Shown: positions 17,471 to 35,125, counted from the first letter of the stretch. The stretch: 64,000 bases of DNA from Carya illinoinensis (GCF_018687715.1 NC_056755.1:15702001-15766000), one strand, 5' to 3'. Notes: generated from the letters alone by a model not told the origin. Made by a program: numbers and translations.

Positions 17471-18329
17471 GATATGACTAAAATGACAATGTCTAAACCA
17501 AGTGGTGAACAAATTATCACCAATAGTAGAGATGAATTAGAAGGTCAATTAGGTTAAAACAAGTTGAATATAGATGAACTGTGTAGGTATTCCTAATTTT
17601 TGGCATTAATTATGACATTCTTAGCGTCTTCTTGCATCTTTACTCTTATCTTATTCCTAATAATGGTTTTCTCTTTTGTAAAGAGCCTGGTTTTGAGATT
17701 TCAATGACGTTGTAATCGTCTCTCTTTTTGTATAAGATATTCCTCTCTACCATAAGTGATAGTTTATCAATAAAATTGATTCTTAACAAACTCATCTACT
17801 TCTAATAGTGATTGCTTGTTTGATATACGTCATTTTCTAAAATATTAATTTATTATAGATTCGTAAAATAATTATAAATTAGTTGTATGCGTATCAATTT
17901 CCTAAAAAAAAAAAAAAAAAAAAATCTTTAACTTAACATGGATGGTGCTCACTTTGGCATCAAAGTGTACTCTCAAACACAATAATTAAAAAGCTGCTAA
18001 GGATACTATCGAAACAAGCAATTATTGGTGGATAATAATGTTAATTATGATGTTGTGGTGAATTCAAATCAATGAATTGATTGGGTATGCTTGTGACTAG
18101 CTGCAATATTTAAGGCGACTGTCAAACAACTCATGATGATCAGTGTATATACGAGGCTTTGCCATATGTAAATCATGTGGTCTAATGAATTAACATATAC
18201 AATTTTCAAAGCCAACAAATAATGCATTATATTAAATGATTATGAATAGAGGATTGTGAAAGGTAATGAAATAAAATATTATAAATACAAAAAATATCTT
18301 ATACTCTTTTCTCCATGGTATTTTCTTGT

Positions 18330-18364
<35 letters not shown>

Positions 18365-20106
18365 TGTTTTTTCAAAGTTAATAATAAAAGAAATTATTTG
18401 TCACAATTGAAAAATATCATAATTAAATTATATATAAATTTAATAAAATTTTCTTATTATCGTATTATATTCGCCTAAAACTTGACTTTGTGAAATCATC
18501 CATTGTCTCAAAAGTTAAGAGATAATTATTTAATTTATGGATAATGTTAGAGTGACTATCAAATGTGCCAACCAAATATGCATATTAGTACTATTGGCTT
18601 TTTTTTTTTTTTTTTTTTTGTTTAATAATTTTTAAACATCCTTAACTATTAAGAAAAAAATAAAAATATATATAAATTCACTAATAGTCACTTTCTTAAT
18701 TATTAAAAAATAAAAATAAAAATATATGAGTGAACATATTTAACAGTTATACTATTATTTTCCTTAATTTATATTTGATGAGGTGTACGTACGTGGTGGC
18801 TGCCTAATCACATCATGTTTCTTCCGATCGAGTGCATGGCTGATGACTTGGAGCTAGGAGTTGATCCATCAAAGCCCGTGATCAACTTTTTACACGCGTA
18901 CAATGTTTTTCTCGACAAAATATAAGTTTCCTTAGATCATGAAGACATTAATACTATTACAACAATAATACGAGCTAGCCGCCACACGTGAATAACGTGC
19001 GAACAAGTTGCTTTAGAACAAGTTCGTATTAGAAATGGGAGTCTAAGATCTATCACATTATAAGGCGTCATTGGCATTGCAAAACATTCACACTACTTTC
19101 TTAAGAGAATTTTAGTAGCTTTTGCGTCGGGAGTGAAAATTAAAATAAAGATGCCAAGTTTATTAGAGTTCTCTACCCTTTACTCATGTATTCTGTTACT
19201 TTATTAATAAAAATATATGCTTGCTTAGAAGTGGGGGCAAGCAATTTCAATGATGTTGGGTTTGTGGTGAAAGGCTTTCTCACCTATACTTTAGTAAATG
19301 ATAAATTATTTCAATATTATTGAAGAGAAAATACTCTTATTTATTATTCTTATTTATTCATCTAGTATTATTTATGTTTCTAGTAGAATTGGAGTGTTAT
19401 CATAAATTAAAGGTTATAAGTTATGCTACTGGGACCGATGTTTGAATCGATAATCCTGACTGAAAAAATGTAATTATAGTTTTGTTTTTATTTTTTTTAA
19501 TATTTTTTTAACATCTTTAAATAGGTTATGTTTGTGCCTTCTTGCTGTCTAAATCCCTCTCCATAAACTTTCAACTAATATATAATGCTATTACAATTAT
19601 TCAAATAAAAGAGTACAAAACTTGCAATATTTGGTCTCTCCTCTTAATAAGTTTTTTGAAGCATAACAATTATTTAAAAAAAAAAAGAAATGATTTGTAT
19701 AAGTTTCAAATAAATAAGTTTCATGAAAGTTTTTTTTATTTTTAAAGTAGACCCCACCTTGAAAAATAATAAAAAAATATTTTTAATTAGTGAAATCTAC
19801 TTTTTTATAAAGTACTCGGACGAAACTTGTATATTTAAAACTTGTACTTAACATTATTCTTAAAAATAAAATAAAACACACATGCATGCTATACATCGAT
19901 TTTATTTAGATGGTAAGGCTCACAATTCTTTTAAACTTACTCGTTATTGAAAAAGGTATACAAATGAGGCTTAGTATTTTTCTACATAAAGTTTTGTTGA
20001 AATTTGAAGGCAAAAAAAATAAATATAAGAAGTTCTAATTATAATATTCTTGACTTCTCATGTGAATTTTCTATACTACATTATTATAATATTATTCATT
20101 AAATAT
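17471..20106. other. Intergenic, AT-rich, no gene seen
   Basis: It holds an A tract (about 17906-17924), a T tract (about 18600-18619) and the (AT)n tract listed below. An inverted-repeat-like stretch at 18545-18775 may be a decayed MITE ('agtgactatcaaatgtgcc' at its left side). No reading frame of interest. Confidence 0.4.
18334..18361. repeat. (AT)n microsatellite
   Basis: About 14 AT units in intergenic DNA. Confidence 0.9.
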
Positions 20107-20470
20107 TTTAAGATTTAGACTTCATTTGCATAGTTGGATGAGATGAGATGATTTGTAAATAATAGTTAAATAATTTGTGAATAGTAGAGAGAATGTTTGA
20201 ATTAATATATTTTATGAGATTTTGAGAAAAGAGAGAGAAAAAATTGAATAAAAATATTATTAGAATATAATTTTTTAATATTAATTTTGTTTTAAAATTT
20301 TAAAAAATTGAATTATTTTTTATAGTTTGTTTGAAAGTTTGGAAAAATTATAATGATTATATAAAAAATTCAAGATTTAAAATTAAGATTTTTTTGTATT
20401 TATAATATTTAGATATTGAGATGAGATAGTATAAGATGAGATAAGATGACTTTACCATCCAAACTTGACG
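20107..20470. mobile_element. MITE-like element, GAGATGAG family
   Basis: The left end 'atagttggatgagatgagat' and the right end 'agatgactttaccatccaaa' form imperfect terminal inverted repeats. The interior carries 'aattgaataaaaatattatt', shared with the copies at 1 and 28541. Non-coding, about 360 bp. Confidence 0.55.
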
Positions 20471-21188
20471 TTAATTTATAAAAATAATTTGCTCAAGTTT
20501 AGATTATATATATATATAGATATAAAGTGGATTCTAGTATATTTATTATTATACATATAAAATTTTTAGATAATATTAAATAATATTGATATATTATATT
20601 ATTTAATTTCACGTGTCTGGACGCCAGAGTTTGAATTTAGTCCGTCTTTGATGACAATCTAAACCAAGAGTCTTCTCATTCAAGTATCAAAGTGAAAAGT
20701 CATTGACACTGTGTAGGACCAGGAGGTTGGTTCTATACTAGTAGAAGGGGAACCAATTAAAGTGAAAAAATGAGGCCTCCAAGATTCAGCGGAAGACTTG
20801 ACAATGAGTTCTGGAGACTGCTGGGATTCATGACAACGGGTGGACCAGCAGTCCGAGGCCATGCCTGGAATTTCCTGTCACTTTCTTCCCACCATTCCTT
20901 TTTGGCAAGAATTTTTGGGTGTATTACCTTTACATACCTTCCCGTCACCGATATAAATGGTGACACGCAAAATATGATTGCAAATGATCCCAATACAGCC
21001 AGGTGAAGTGTTCTTGACTCTCATGTTCAAGCTGGAAGGACTCCATCGGATCGCTGGGGCAGATCTGACACCTTTTATTCTTGACAGCGAGGCATATATA
21101 CATTTGTGGTGGAAATAAAAAGAAAGAACGATTCTTTACTTGTGCTTGCAGTACTGTTACGAGCTGTGAGTCACTCTTTGCTTCGTTG

Positions 21189-21766
21189 GTAAGTGAATCT
21201 GTTCTCCACCCTTAACTATACACACAAACACACACAAATATATGAACTCCAAATCTTCAAAGCTTTGTCCCAATTCGGAGTGCAGGTAAGCCGGAACTGT
21301 TATCTTAACCCAAAACTTCTCTTCATTGTCTTATATGCACACCAACTAATTTATATAACTTCTAATATTTCGAGTCTCCTACTTTCGTATTTGGTTGGGC
21401 AATGATATTACGCAAATGGGTCAAATAGTATATAGATAGGTATGAACATATATATATATATATATATATATCAAGTTTTGTTCTTGTGGTACAGTAGTGC
21501 TTGTTTCCCATGTGGTTATTAATTTTTATTATCCAGGTTGGTCTAACGTGGATTTTGTTCCATACTAATTATTTTTTATCTTGCTATCTGGTGCTGAGTC
21601 TTAATGTTGTAGACTCGATCATGTAGTTTGGCTAGAGTCTGAGACATTTTTGTCAATTTTTTTTGGTGGGAATGGAAAACTTAGCTCGAGTTCTTCTTTT
21701 GATTCTTCAAAACTCAATATCACTGGCTTTCTGCTGGGTTCTGATTCATGCTGATAATTTTCACAG
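21189..21766 (+). other. Candidate 5'-UTR intron of the GLR3.4/3.5-type gene
   Basis: A strong donor (GTAAGT at 21189) and an acceptor preceded by a T-rich tract ('ttttcacag', ending 21766) would remove 578 bases and leave a 77-base leader before ATG 21844. A second donor-like site lies at about 21285. This is inference from splice signals only. Confidence 0.35.
21448..21471. repeat. (AT)n microsatellite
   Basis: About 12 AT units inside the candidate leader intron. Confidence 0.9.
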
Positions 21767-21843
21767 GTGCTGTCATCTTGAGTTAATGCTGGTCTGTACT
21801 GAAGAAAAAAACCAATATTTTAGTTACAGGCTTTATTAGATTT

Positions 21844-26856
<5,013 letters not shown>

Positions 26857-27378
26857 GGAATAAGAACAAGTTTTCCTTTTGGCTGCTGGATACTCTAATG
26901 CTTCCCTTTGGCAATACATGATTTTCATCTATACAACATATTTACTTTCCCTTATGTAAAAGCTTTGAGAGAGAGAATTTGAGCATGTTTTAGAATGTTT
27001 TTCTTGATGCTATACAAATGGATACCATTTTCTCTCAATGCTCAAAGATGACTTTTGAGCGGTTTATGCCATGACAATGATGTCATGCCAGCGGGCAATT
27101 GTTGTGGAGTACTCCATGCTATATATACAGGTAAATGATTAGTTTTATTTTACTAATTTTTGGCCACTGTTTTTTATACCATTCCTGCTGGGCTCTTATT
27201 TTATTTTTTATACATTTGGGGGAGGGGGGTTTTGAACTCCAAACCTTCATTTGGAAGGCTGAGGGTTATGCCAATCAGGTTTGGGCTCTTTTTAGAAACT
27301 AGCACATATGACGGGCACAAAATACTGCACTCTATTTTTGCTTTGTGATTGAAATTGACGTGCTTAAATTGATTCTTC
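26857..27378 (+). other. 3' flank of the GLR3.4/3.5-type gene
   Basis: The probable 3' UTR starts here. I see no canonical AATAAA in the first 300 bases. No other feature is supported. Confidence 0.4.
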
Positions 27379-27693
27379 TTGTTCCTCAAAATAGGTACAT
27401 CAATAATATATAAGATTTGCATGAATATTATCAATCGGTTTGGGGACAGCGTAATAGGAGTTCAGAATTTCTTTGCCCTCGCTCAAGGTCACGCATCTGG
27501 AAGCAATCTTATTAGGTGTCCATGTTGGAGATGTCTTAATGACTATTGCTATCTCATTATCACGGTGGAAGAGCATCTTTTCGGAGGGATTGATCAAAAC
27601 TATACCCACTGGATATTCCATGGAGAGAATGATGATTTTCCCATGGATAATACCAACAACTGCAACCTTCATAGCATGGACACTGGAGAATGA
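27379..27693 (+). pseudogene. CACTA (En/Spm) transposase-associated domain fragment
   Basis: The frame contains the cysteine signature 'IRCPCWRCLND' followed by 'VEEHLFGGIDQNYTHWIFHG'. This is the pattern of the plant transposase-associated domain (Pfam Transpos_assoc): Cys-Pro-Cys-x-x-Cys, then a 'H-L-x(3)-G-[FI]-x(3)-Y-x-x-W-x-F-H-G-E' block. The start of that domain in intact elements (a Met-Asp-x-x-Trp block) is absent, and the frame stops soon after the domain. No catalytic transposase region was found nearby and no CACTA termini were identified. It is a broken remnant or a captured domain piece. Confidence 0.7.
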
Positions 27694-28540
27694 TGTCATC
27701 CTAGACGAGATCTATTGTGGAAGATTATGGGTACTGCTCCCGCATAACCTCTACACGATGAAAAAGTCCTACACATAGTCGGTTGAAACCCTCAAACTTT
27801 GAGCACTTATTTTAGGATTCCCAATGTCCACTTTATCCTAGTTGTGTGAAATTCTCGAAATTGTCTCTCACTCCTAGAATGCTTAATATAAAAAGTCTTG
27901 GTAGTCGGAGTGGTAAGTCATTTGACATGAGGTAGCATAAGAACCTCTGGGTCGACGATAGCAGCACGCTTAGGCACCCTAGTGACTCAATGTCTTGGAA
28001 AGAATTTGACAATAGGCATAGTTGGTTTGTTTAGAAGCCTTGCAACATTTGTCTGGACTTAGCAAATGATGACTTCAACCTAACAGCATTTTACCAATGG
28101 TATTTGTTCCCTACAATTTACCACCTTGGTTGCGTAGGAAAGAATCTTATCTCATGTTGGCCTGCCTTATCCCTAGACGAAAGCATAGATTTATAGTCCC
28201 AAGCCCAACATTGCTAAGTCCAGTTTCCTTTGCAAAACTCCTTATGTTCCCAACATAAATCGAAATTCTATGAAATGGAAAAAAAGCCCAAGTCATTAAT
28301 ATTTGAAGGAGCAGTGCATGTTGTTTAAAGGCTCAAAGCATATATTTATATTCCCAAACCCAACGTTTCTTAAGTCAGTTTTTTTTAATATATTTTATTA
28401 TTTATTTAGAGTTAGGCCCCTTTTGGATATAAAAAATATTTTGTCTCGTCGTTATAATTTTTTTAAATTCTCATACAAAATATAATAAATAATTTAATTT
28501 TTTTAAAACTTAAAATAATAATAATATTAAAAAATTAAAG
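27694..28540. other. Intergenic, no gene seen
   Basis: It may be further decayed transposon DNA belonging to the fragment on its left, but no domain or terminal repeat could be recognised. Confidence 0.35.
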
Positions 28541-28752
28541 GTGCTGTTTGGATAATAAGTTGAAATGAGATGAGTTGAGATTAAAATTGAAAGTCGAATA
28601 AAATATTATTAGAATATTATTTTTTTAATATTATTATTGTTTTGAGATTTGAAAAAGTTGAATTGTTTACTATATCTTGTGTGAAAATTTAAAAAAGTTG
28701 TAATGATGAGATGAGATAAGATGAAACACTTTTACTATCTAAACTGGGCATT
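28541..28752. mobile_element. MITE-like element, GAGATGAG family (212 bp)
   Basis: The left end 'gtgctgtttggataataagt' and the right end 'acttttactatctaaactgg' are inverted repeats with a few mismatches. 'gaaatgagatgagttgaga' and 'gatgagatgagataagatg' lie just inside the two ends. Best-preserved copy of the family in the window. Confidence 0.65.
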
Positions 28753-31352
28753 AGTGACTTGTACGCCTTTCACTTTGGTTTATTACTTTGAACCAAAAGT
28801 TTAGGCTATCATATTCTTCACTTTGCTATTTCTTTTAACTTCTCCAGTCGGTGTTGTTTATGTCTCCAATGCTTGTCTCTCTCTCCCCTCTCTCTTACAT
28901 AAATCTCCGTTAAACTGATACACCACATGATGTGGAATAGCTCTAGAATATTATAGCTCTGCCAACCATTCGGATGGTGTATGTTGCTGTCGTTCATAAT
29001 GGGTCCTTGTAATAAATTTTGGCCACTGGTTTTCTCCGCCCAAATTAATAGTGTTTTTCTTATAAATATCTCCAACCCTAAAGGTCTCTAGGACATCCAA
29101 CACAATCTCGATTTATATCATTCCCCTTCTCTCAAAAGATTGTTCCTCTTTCGAGTTTCCCACAACTTTGTTCTGCTCGCAATTGGTAAGTATTTTATAG
29201 AAGATATATGATTGGCCTTGATAAAATTGAGCACTTTTTTCAAAGAAATTTGGGCTTGCACTTCGAATGTGGATGCCTGGACCCAGATTCAGTTTGATAT
29301 TGTTGTCATCCTGTGTAAGCTCAAAACAATATTCTCCCCTCTTTGCATTTTTTAATATAATGGTCCACCAAACAATTCATGTACTACACACGACCTTGCT
29401 TTCAAGTCCAGTTTAATATTGGTGGATGTAATATTTTGAGATATTTTTTGGTCGTTTTAATGTTATGTGCAAAATAGTGTTTATCCTAAGGGCTCCACTG
29501 CCAAGCTTACATTCATGTTGAGTACTTGACCTTTTGCTCCATTGCCCTAAACGATTTAGAGACTAGACACACGAGACAAGAAAGGAACAATGGTGTGCAA
29601 GTGCAGCAAGGTGAGGAGGCATTAAAAGTATTTTCCCAAAGTGTTTGCACATTGTGTTTGACTATGCCCAACTGTTGTCATCATAAAGTTTTTGCGAATG
29701 CTCAATGACATGTACTTATAATTGCCTCGATATCCAATGCTACCTAAAGTAAGCATTCTTATTGGAAGACAACTTCTATGTCTAATTTTTTACACTCATA
29801 TTTCTATATTTGACACAGGGACATGTATATCTATATGGTATGAAGCATTATGATAAAATGAAGGACGACACCGCACATAATTTTGAAAAGAGACATGAGA
29901 CCGGATGTTCGAGCTTGTTGAAAGAAAGTGTATGCTCCTTTAAACCTCAATCCGAACTCATTTATGAGTTTTTGTTTAAATTATGATCTTTGCCTATCAT
30001 TACATATTATTCTTCTTTATTTATAAATTTTAAATTTGACCATGCTACTTATTACTAATAACAGATTAAAAATTTATGTCATCCCCATCCTAGTGATGTC
30101 TTCAATGAATTGTACGCATTGGTTTGTGGTTTTGACCCTTAGTTTGCATCGTATTTTGGTTGGATAAATAGTGGCATGGAAGCTCAAAGAGGTGCCGCTG
30201 CAAGAAAGGGCAATGAACTTGGTATTGGTAGACTTCCTACTACTACATAGTGGTAGGGTGGTGATGGCAAGAGGGAAGTCACTTGGTACATTGATGGACG
30301 TGAAGGCACAACTGGCAGGCCTTCAGTGGCAAGTAGATTGGCTGATATGGTGGAAAGAGGATAAAGGAGAATTGGGGGTGAGCCTGCAAAGACGTGGGCC
30401 TACTGTGGGCCTAGGTGAGGAAGAAGCTATAGAAATATTAGGAGGAAGCTGACAATGTATAAGGGCTTGGACCCAGAAGTTGTTGGACATAGCAAGTCTT
30501 CAGCAACAAGTGTGCTTTGATAGAGCAGCATGTGTAGGCCTAGCAAGGTGGGTCAACTGTCTGGGCCTCAGCTCGTGGGGCATATTGTTGGAAAGAAGAA
30601 AGTCGGGGATCGGCATGTGTGGAGAATCCGGAAAGAGGATGACCCATGGCCCCTTATCGGCATAGGCTCACACCCTTGCGAAAAACATTGTCGGGAGCCC
30701 TACAACCAGCTAAGGAAACCTTGACAGAGGTCTAGAGGGTATGGGAGATGGAGGAGGAGTTGACGACAGTAGTTCTCGAAAGAGAGCTAGACTTTTCGCC
30801 ACCTTTTTTGGGAACTACGCTGTATGTTGGGATTTTGGCATTTTGTGGCTAGATGTTGCTGATGAACATTGAGGAAGCTTTATCCCTTCTGGTGGAGGCT
30901 CTACTGTAGCCTGAGGAGCCTATCGAACCATGGGCAGCAAGGAAATCCCATGATGATGCTCACGATGATGCTTTTCCCCTCTCTAGAAGTGATGATGGAG
31001 ATTTTAATGGGCCACCACAAATGCTTATTTTGATGCAAGGCTATTCTAAGTGGGAGTGTAGAAACCTCTTTGCAGAGGAGGCAATGGGAACGCAGTTGGA
31101 CTCACAGTAGGTTACTAGAGAGGGAAACCCTTACTCCTGAACTGCATTTTACCAAACAAGTCTAGTGTGTTTGATTAGGTCCTACCAAAGGTGAAGACAT
31201 TGTGTGGGGATGGAGTGTGAGGGCTTTGAGGAACACTTTATGGCTTTACTTATTGCCATAGAGGTGGGTTACATTCAACTTAAAAAATCTGGTCATTGAA
31301 TTATGAGGTCAAGCCTAGATAGATCCAAAGGGAAGGGGATAGAATCCTCTAT
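28753..31352. other. Intergenic, possibly 5' part of the LINE
   Basis: The part from about 30170 is G/A-rich with short frames and may be the decayed 5' UTR or first open reading frame of the LINE that follows; no zinc knuckle or DUF4283 block was recognised there. 28753-30170 shows nothing identifiable. Confidence 0.35.
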
Positions 31353-32110
31353 ATGAAGCCCAAAATTGCGTCTTCAAATGTCCGGAGGCTTAACAAGGTC
31401 AATAAACACCTTCATATAAGAAATTTTCTTTGTGAGTGGAAGGTGGACATAGTATGCTTACAAGAAACCAAGTTGAAATCTACTCGAAGAAGAATTGTGA
31501 GAAATATTTGGAGCTGTCTATTTGTGGATTGGGTGTATCTTGTATCAATTGGGGCTTTAGGAGGAGTTTTAGTAATGTGGGTTACAAGGATGGTGGAGAA
31601 AATGGAGGACTTCATAGGGGAGTATGCAAATGCATGTTCCTTTAAGAGTGTGGAAGATAATTTCCTGTGGAATTTTGCAGCTATATATTAGCCAAATTTA
31701 GACAATATCAGAAGATTATTATGGGAAGAATTAGAAGGAGTATAGTTGGTCGGACCTTCCCTAATACTTAGGTGGGGATTTTAATGTTATAAGGTTCCCA
31801 AGCAAACGTTATGGAGATAGTAGGTTGCGGCCAGCAATGATAAAATTTTCAGAGCGTATTTTCGACTTGAAACTGGTAGATCTTCCTTTCATGGGGGTAC
31901 TTTCACGTGGTTTAATACTCACACTTGGTCTCCATTAAACAAATTCTTAGTCTCACCGGAATGGTAAATGTATTATCTGAATGTTTGTCAAAAGAGGTTG
32001 CCTCGCTTTTGTTTGGACCATTTCCCCATCTTGCTAGATTGTGGTGGTATGCAAAGAGGGCATCGGTATTTTAAGTTCGAAAAATATGTGGTTAAAAATT
32101 GAAGGCTTTG
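31353..32110 (+). pseudogene. LINE endonuclease domain remnant
   Basis: The first 112 residues are open and give 'VNKHLHIRNFLCEWKVDIVC' followed by 'LQETKL', the N-terminal exonuclease/endonuclease/phosphatase-type fold with the catalytic Glu. The 'SSNVRRLN' block replaces the usual Ser-Trp-Asn-Val-Arg, so the Trp is lost. After the stop at 31689, pieces such as 'GGDFNVIRFPSKRYGDSRL' remain in frame with further stops. In an intact element this enzyme nicks target DNA. Confidence 0.8.
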
Positions 32111-32523
32111 TGGATAGGGTAAGACAGTGGTGATCCTCATATCAGTTTCATGGCACCCTTAGTTTCATCCTTGTTGGTAAATTAAAAGCTTTAAAGCATG
32201 ATTTAAATCTTTGGAATACTCAATCCTTTGGAGACATAGGGAAACGTAAGATATCCATGTTGGAGGAGATACACGAGTTAGAGAGGATACATGAGGATAG
32301 GGTTCTTTCATCAAATGAGATATCTTGGAAGACAGCGTTGGTTTTAGAATTAGAGAGGGTAATCTCTTTAGAGGAGATCTCTTGGCACCAAAAATCAAGA
32401 ACATTGTGGTTAAAAGATTGGGACTAAAGTACGAAGTTCTTTCATAGAGTTGCTAACTCTTATAGGAGAACTAATACCATTGAGATACTAAATATTAATG
32501 GTGAGGATTGTACGGAGGCTCTT

Positions 32524-33410
32524 GTGATTCGGGAACATGTTGCTGATTTTTTTTTTTTAACACTTGCTTACAGAGTAAGAGCTTTTGAGTCTATTAAGCT
32601 GCATAATGCATTTTGGTTGAAAAGGCCTTTTGAGGAGGTTGATGTTTATGGTGTGATGAAAAGAATGGTTAGAGGCAAAGCACCAAGTCCAGATGATTTT
32701 TCCATGGGATTCATCCCAACATGTTGGGAGGTAGCGAAGAAGGATCTAATGAAGGTTGTGGCATCGGAAGTAAATGATTTTAGGCCCATTAACCTTGTGA
32801 ATAGGGTATACAAGATCATCTCCACGGTGCTTGCAAATAACGTAAGAGAGTTATTGGGGAAGCTAATCATGAAACCACAAAATGTATTTGTAAGGGGTAG
32901 ACAAATTCTGGACTTAGTTCTTATCGCGAATGAATGCTTGGATAGCAGACTCAAATCTTGTTCTACAAGGATCTTATGTAAACTGGATATGGAGAAGGCC
33001 TATTATCACGTAAATTGGGACTTTCTATTTTACTTACTAGGAAGGTGCAAATTTGTGGACAGATGGTGTTTGTGGATCAAATGGTGCATTTCAACGGCAA
33101 GATTCTCAATTTTGATAAATGGCAGTCCACTTGTTTTTTTTTAGCAATTTGTGAGGCCTAAGACAAGGTGATCCATTATCCCCACTCCTCTTCGTTATTG
33201 TTATGGAGGCACTTAGCAAGATGCTATCGGCTTTGGTTATGAATGGTTTTGTGGAAGGCTTCTTAGTTGGAGACTCCAATAGGGGTATTATTAACATCTC
33301 TCATTTATTGTTTGCAGATGACACACTAGTATTTTGTGAGGTAGACCAAAACCAGCTCTGGGCACCAAAGGCACTTCTACTATGTGTGGAAGCAGCATTA
33401 GGTTGAAAGT
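32524..33410 (+). pseudogene. LINE reverse transcriptase domain remnant
   Basis: Open stretch 32524-33144 contains 'VRGKAPSPDDFSMGF', 'NDFRPINLVNRVYKIIS' and 'KLDMEKAYYHVNWDFL', matching the order of L1 reverse transcriptase blocks. A block that normally separates the first two is missing, so a deletion is likely near 32765. A frame change near 33145 precedes the active-site block 'LLFADDTLVF' (codons for the FADD box at 33311-33322). The palm-domain aspartates are present, but the protein is broken. Confidence 0.85.
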
Positions 33411-33859
33411 AAACTTTGATAAATCAGAGTTAATGCTAGTTGGTAGTGTTTGCAACATTTGAAAATTGGCTAGTACACTTGGATGTAAAGTTTCTTCTCT
33501 TCCCATGGATTACCTTGGATTTCTGTTCGGGGTTGCCTCAAGGGCTATATCAATATGGGATACAGTGATCGAGAAGATAGAACGTATTTTGATAGGATGG
33601 AAGCAGATGTACTTGTCAAAAGGTGGCTAGATTACCTTAATCAAGAGTTCTCTTTCTAACTTACCAACATATTTTTTGTTTCTTTTCCCAATTCCAACTA
33701 GTGTGGTGGCACAGATTGAAAAATTTCACTGTGATTTCTTATAGAGTGGTGTAGGGGATGAATTCAAATTCCATCTAGTTAGTTGAGACAAGGTACGCAC
33801 TCCAATCTCCTCTTGTGGATTGAGAATTAGAAATATGAGAATTTTCAATTGGGCCTTAA

Positions 33860-34088
33860 GAAGCTTGAGTGGTAGAGTTCATGGTGTTATCGAGAGATCA
33901 AGTCCAATGGAACATCACTTTCAGTAGGGTGGCACAAGATTGGGAAGTTGTAGTTTCGAGGACTTTTTTAACCTATTGTATTTTGTGAAACTAAGTAGAC
34001 AATGAGTTGATACGTTGTGGTGGGTACTAGCAAGTAAGGGTAAATTATCAAGTTGATCATTCTACAAGTCCCTCTCACACACTTGTTG
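33860..34088 (+). repeat. LINE internal tandem duplication, copy 1
   Basis: About 229 bases repeated at 34282-34509 with about 10-15% differences, sharing 'agagttcatggtgttatc' and 'gaggacttttttaacctatt' (copy 2 has one change). The repeat unit including the spacer is 422 bases. Confidence 0.85.
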
Positions 34089-34281
34089 AATAAATGTCCA
34101 TTAGATATAATATGATATGAGAGTTTGGAAGCACATTAGACGAGTGTGAGGGGTTTTTCTTCGCCATACCAAACTAATGTTGGGAGTGGGCTCTAGAATT
34201 AAATTTTGGAATGACATATGGTGCGAAAATAATGTCCTAAAAGACTCATTTCCTCCAGTTTTCTGGATTGCATGTGCTCAA

Positions 34282-34509
34282 GAAGCTTGAGTAGTAGAGT
34301 TCATGGTGTTATCAGGAGATCAAGTCTAATGGAACATCACTTTTAGTAGGGTGTCATAGGGAAATTGGTAGTTACGAGGACTTTTTTAGCCTATTGTATT
34401 CTGTGAAGTTGAGTAGACAACGAGTTGATACGTTATGGTGGGTATCAGCAAGTAATGATACATTATCGGTTCGATCCTTCTACAAGTCCCTCACACACTT
34501 GTTGAATAA
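34282..34509 (+). repeat. LINE internal tandem duplication, copy 2
   Basis: Second copy of 33860-34088. It leads directly into the zinc-binding tail, so this copy keeps the original downstream context. Confidence 0.85.
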
Positions 34510-34936
34510 TCAATTTCCATGTCGAAGGATTTGGTTGAATAAGGCACCTCCTAAGGTGGCATTCTTTACTTGGACAACGTCCTTATGTAGGATTTTGACA
34601 ATAGATAACCTGAGAAAACAAAGAGTGATTATACTAGATTGGTAATGTCTATGCCAGAAATTCAGTGAGACCATAGATCACCTCTTACTACATTGCGAGA
34701 TTGCTAGAGCACTATGGAATAAAGTGTTTGGCCGAGTAGAGTTAGCTTGGATGATGCTTGCCACAGTGGTTGAGTTTTTGGTCAGCTGGACACATCCAGC
34801 AGGTATTCTACAAATCAAAGTTGTGTGGAAAATGGTACCTATGTGTATTATGTTGTTCATGTGGCAGAAGAGAAACGAGTGCACGTTTGAAGATAAGGAG
34901 CGTTCATTAGTGGAACTTAAAATCTGTATTTTTTAG
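34394..34936 (+). pseudogene. LINE C-terminal zinc-binding (zf-RVT) region
   Basis: The frame reads 'FPCRRIWLNKAPPKVAFFTW', then 'CLCQKFSETIDHLLLHC' across a stop at 34643, then 'MLFMWQKRNECTFED'. The Lys-x-Pro-x-Lys-x-x-x-Phe-x-Trp block and the Cys-x-x-Cys...His...Cys arrangement are typical of the reverse-transcriptase zinc-binding domain of plant LINEs. Confidence 0.85.
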
Positions 34937-35088
34937 AACTCTATTCCTATAGGCCATAGCTATAGACTTTAACAACCTTGATTTTTATTAATTTTTTATT
35001 TTCATTGCTAGGACCAAGATAGGTCTTATCCATTATATATCATCTTGTATATTTGAGCTTTACCTATCATCATTAATGCAATCATTTA

Positions 35089-35090
<2 letters not shown>

Positions 35091-35120
<30 letters not shown>
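35091..35120. repeat. (TA)n run at the LINE 3' end
   Basis: 15 TA units following the LINE tail. Confidence 0.9.

Positions 35121-35125
<5 letters not shown>

Larger units (their letters stand above)
20471..21843 (+). promoter_or_regulatory. Upstream region and leader of the GLR3.4/3.5-type gene
   Basis: No coding region was recognised. The short frames on both strands around 20680-21006 have no recognisable similarity. A CA-rich patch and an (AT)n run (21448-21471) lie within. The leader may contain the intron listed separately. Confidence 0.35.
31353..35120 (+). mobile_element. Dead L1-type non-LTR retrotransposon (LINE)
   Basis: In order on the + strand: an apurinic-type endonuclease, a reverse transcriptase with 'LLFADDTLVF', a C-terminal zinc-binding region, and a 3' tail ending in an (AT)n run at 35091-35120. 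Many stops and frame changes divide it, so no protein could be made. The 3' boundary is taken at the AT-rich simple repeat, a common LINE terminus. No target duplication could be identified. Confidence 0.85.

Noticed and set aside
20680..21006. Short frames on both strands before the GLR3.4/3.5-type gene
   Set aside because: Mutually overlapping, under 80 codons, no recognisable similarity; more likely promoter or leader DNA.
29526..30724. Short plus-strand frames left of the LINE
   Set aside because: No zinc knuckle or DUF4283 motif and no continuity between frames; kept only as possible decayed LINE 5' sequence.
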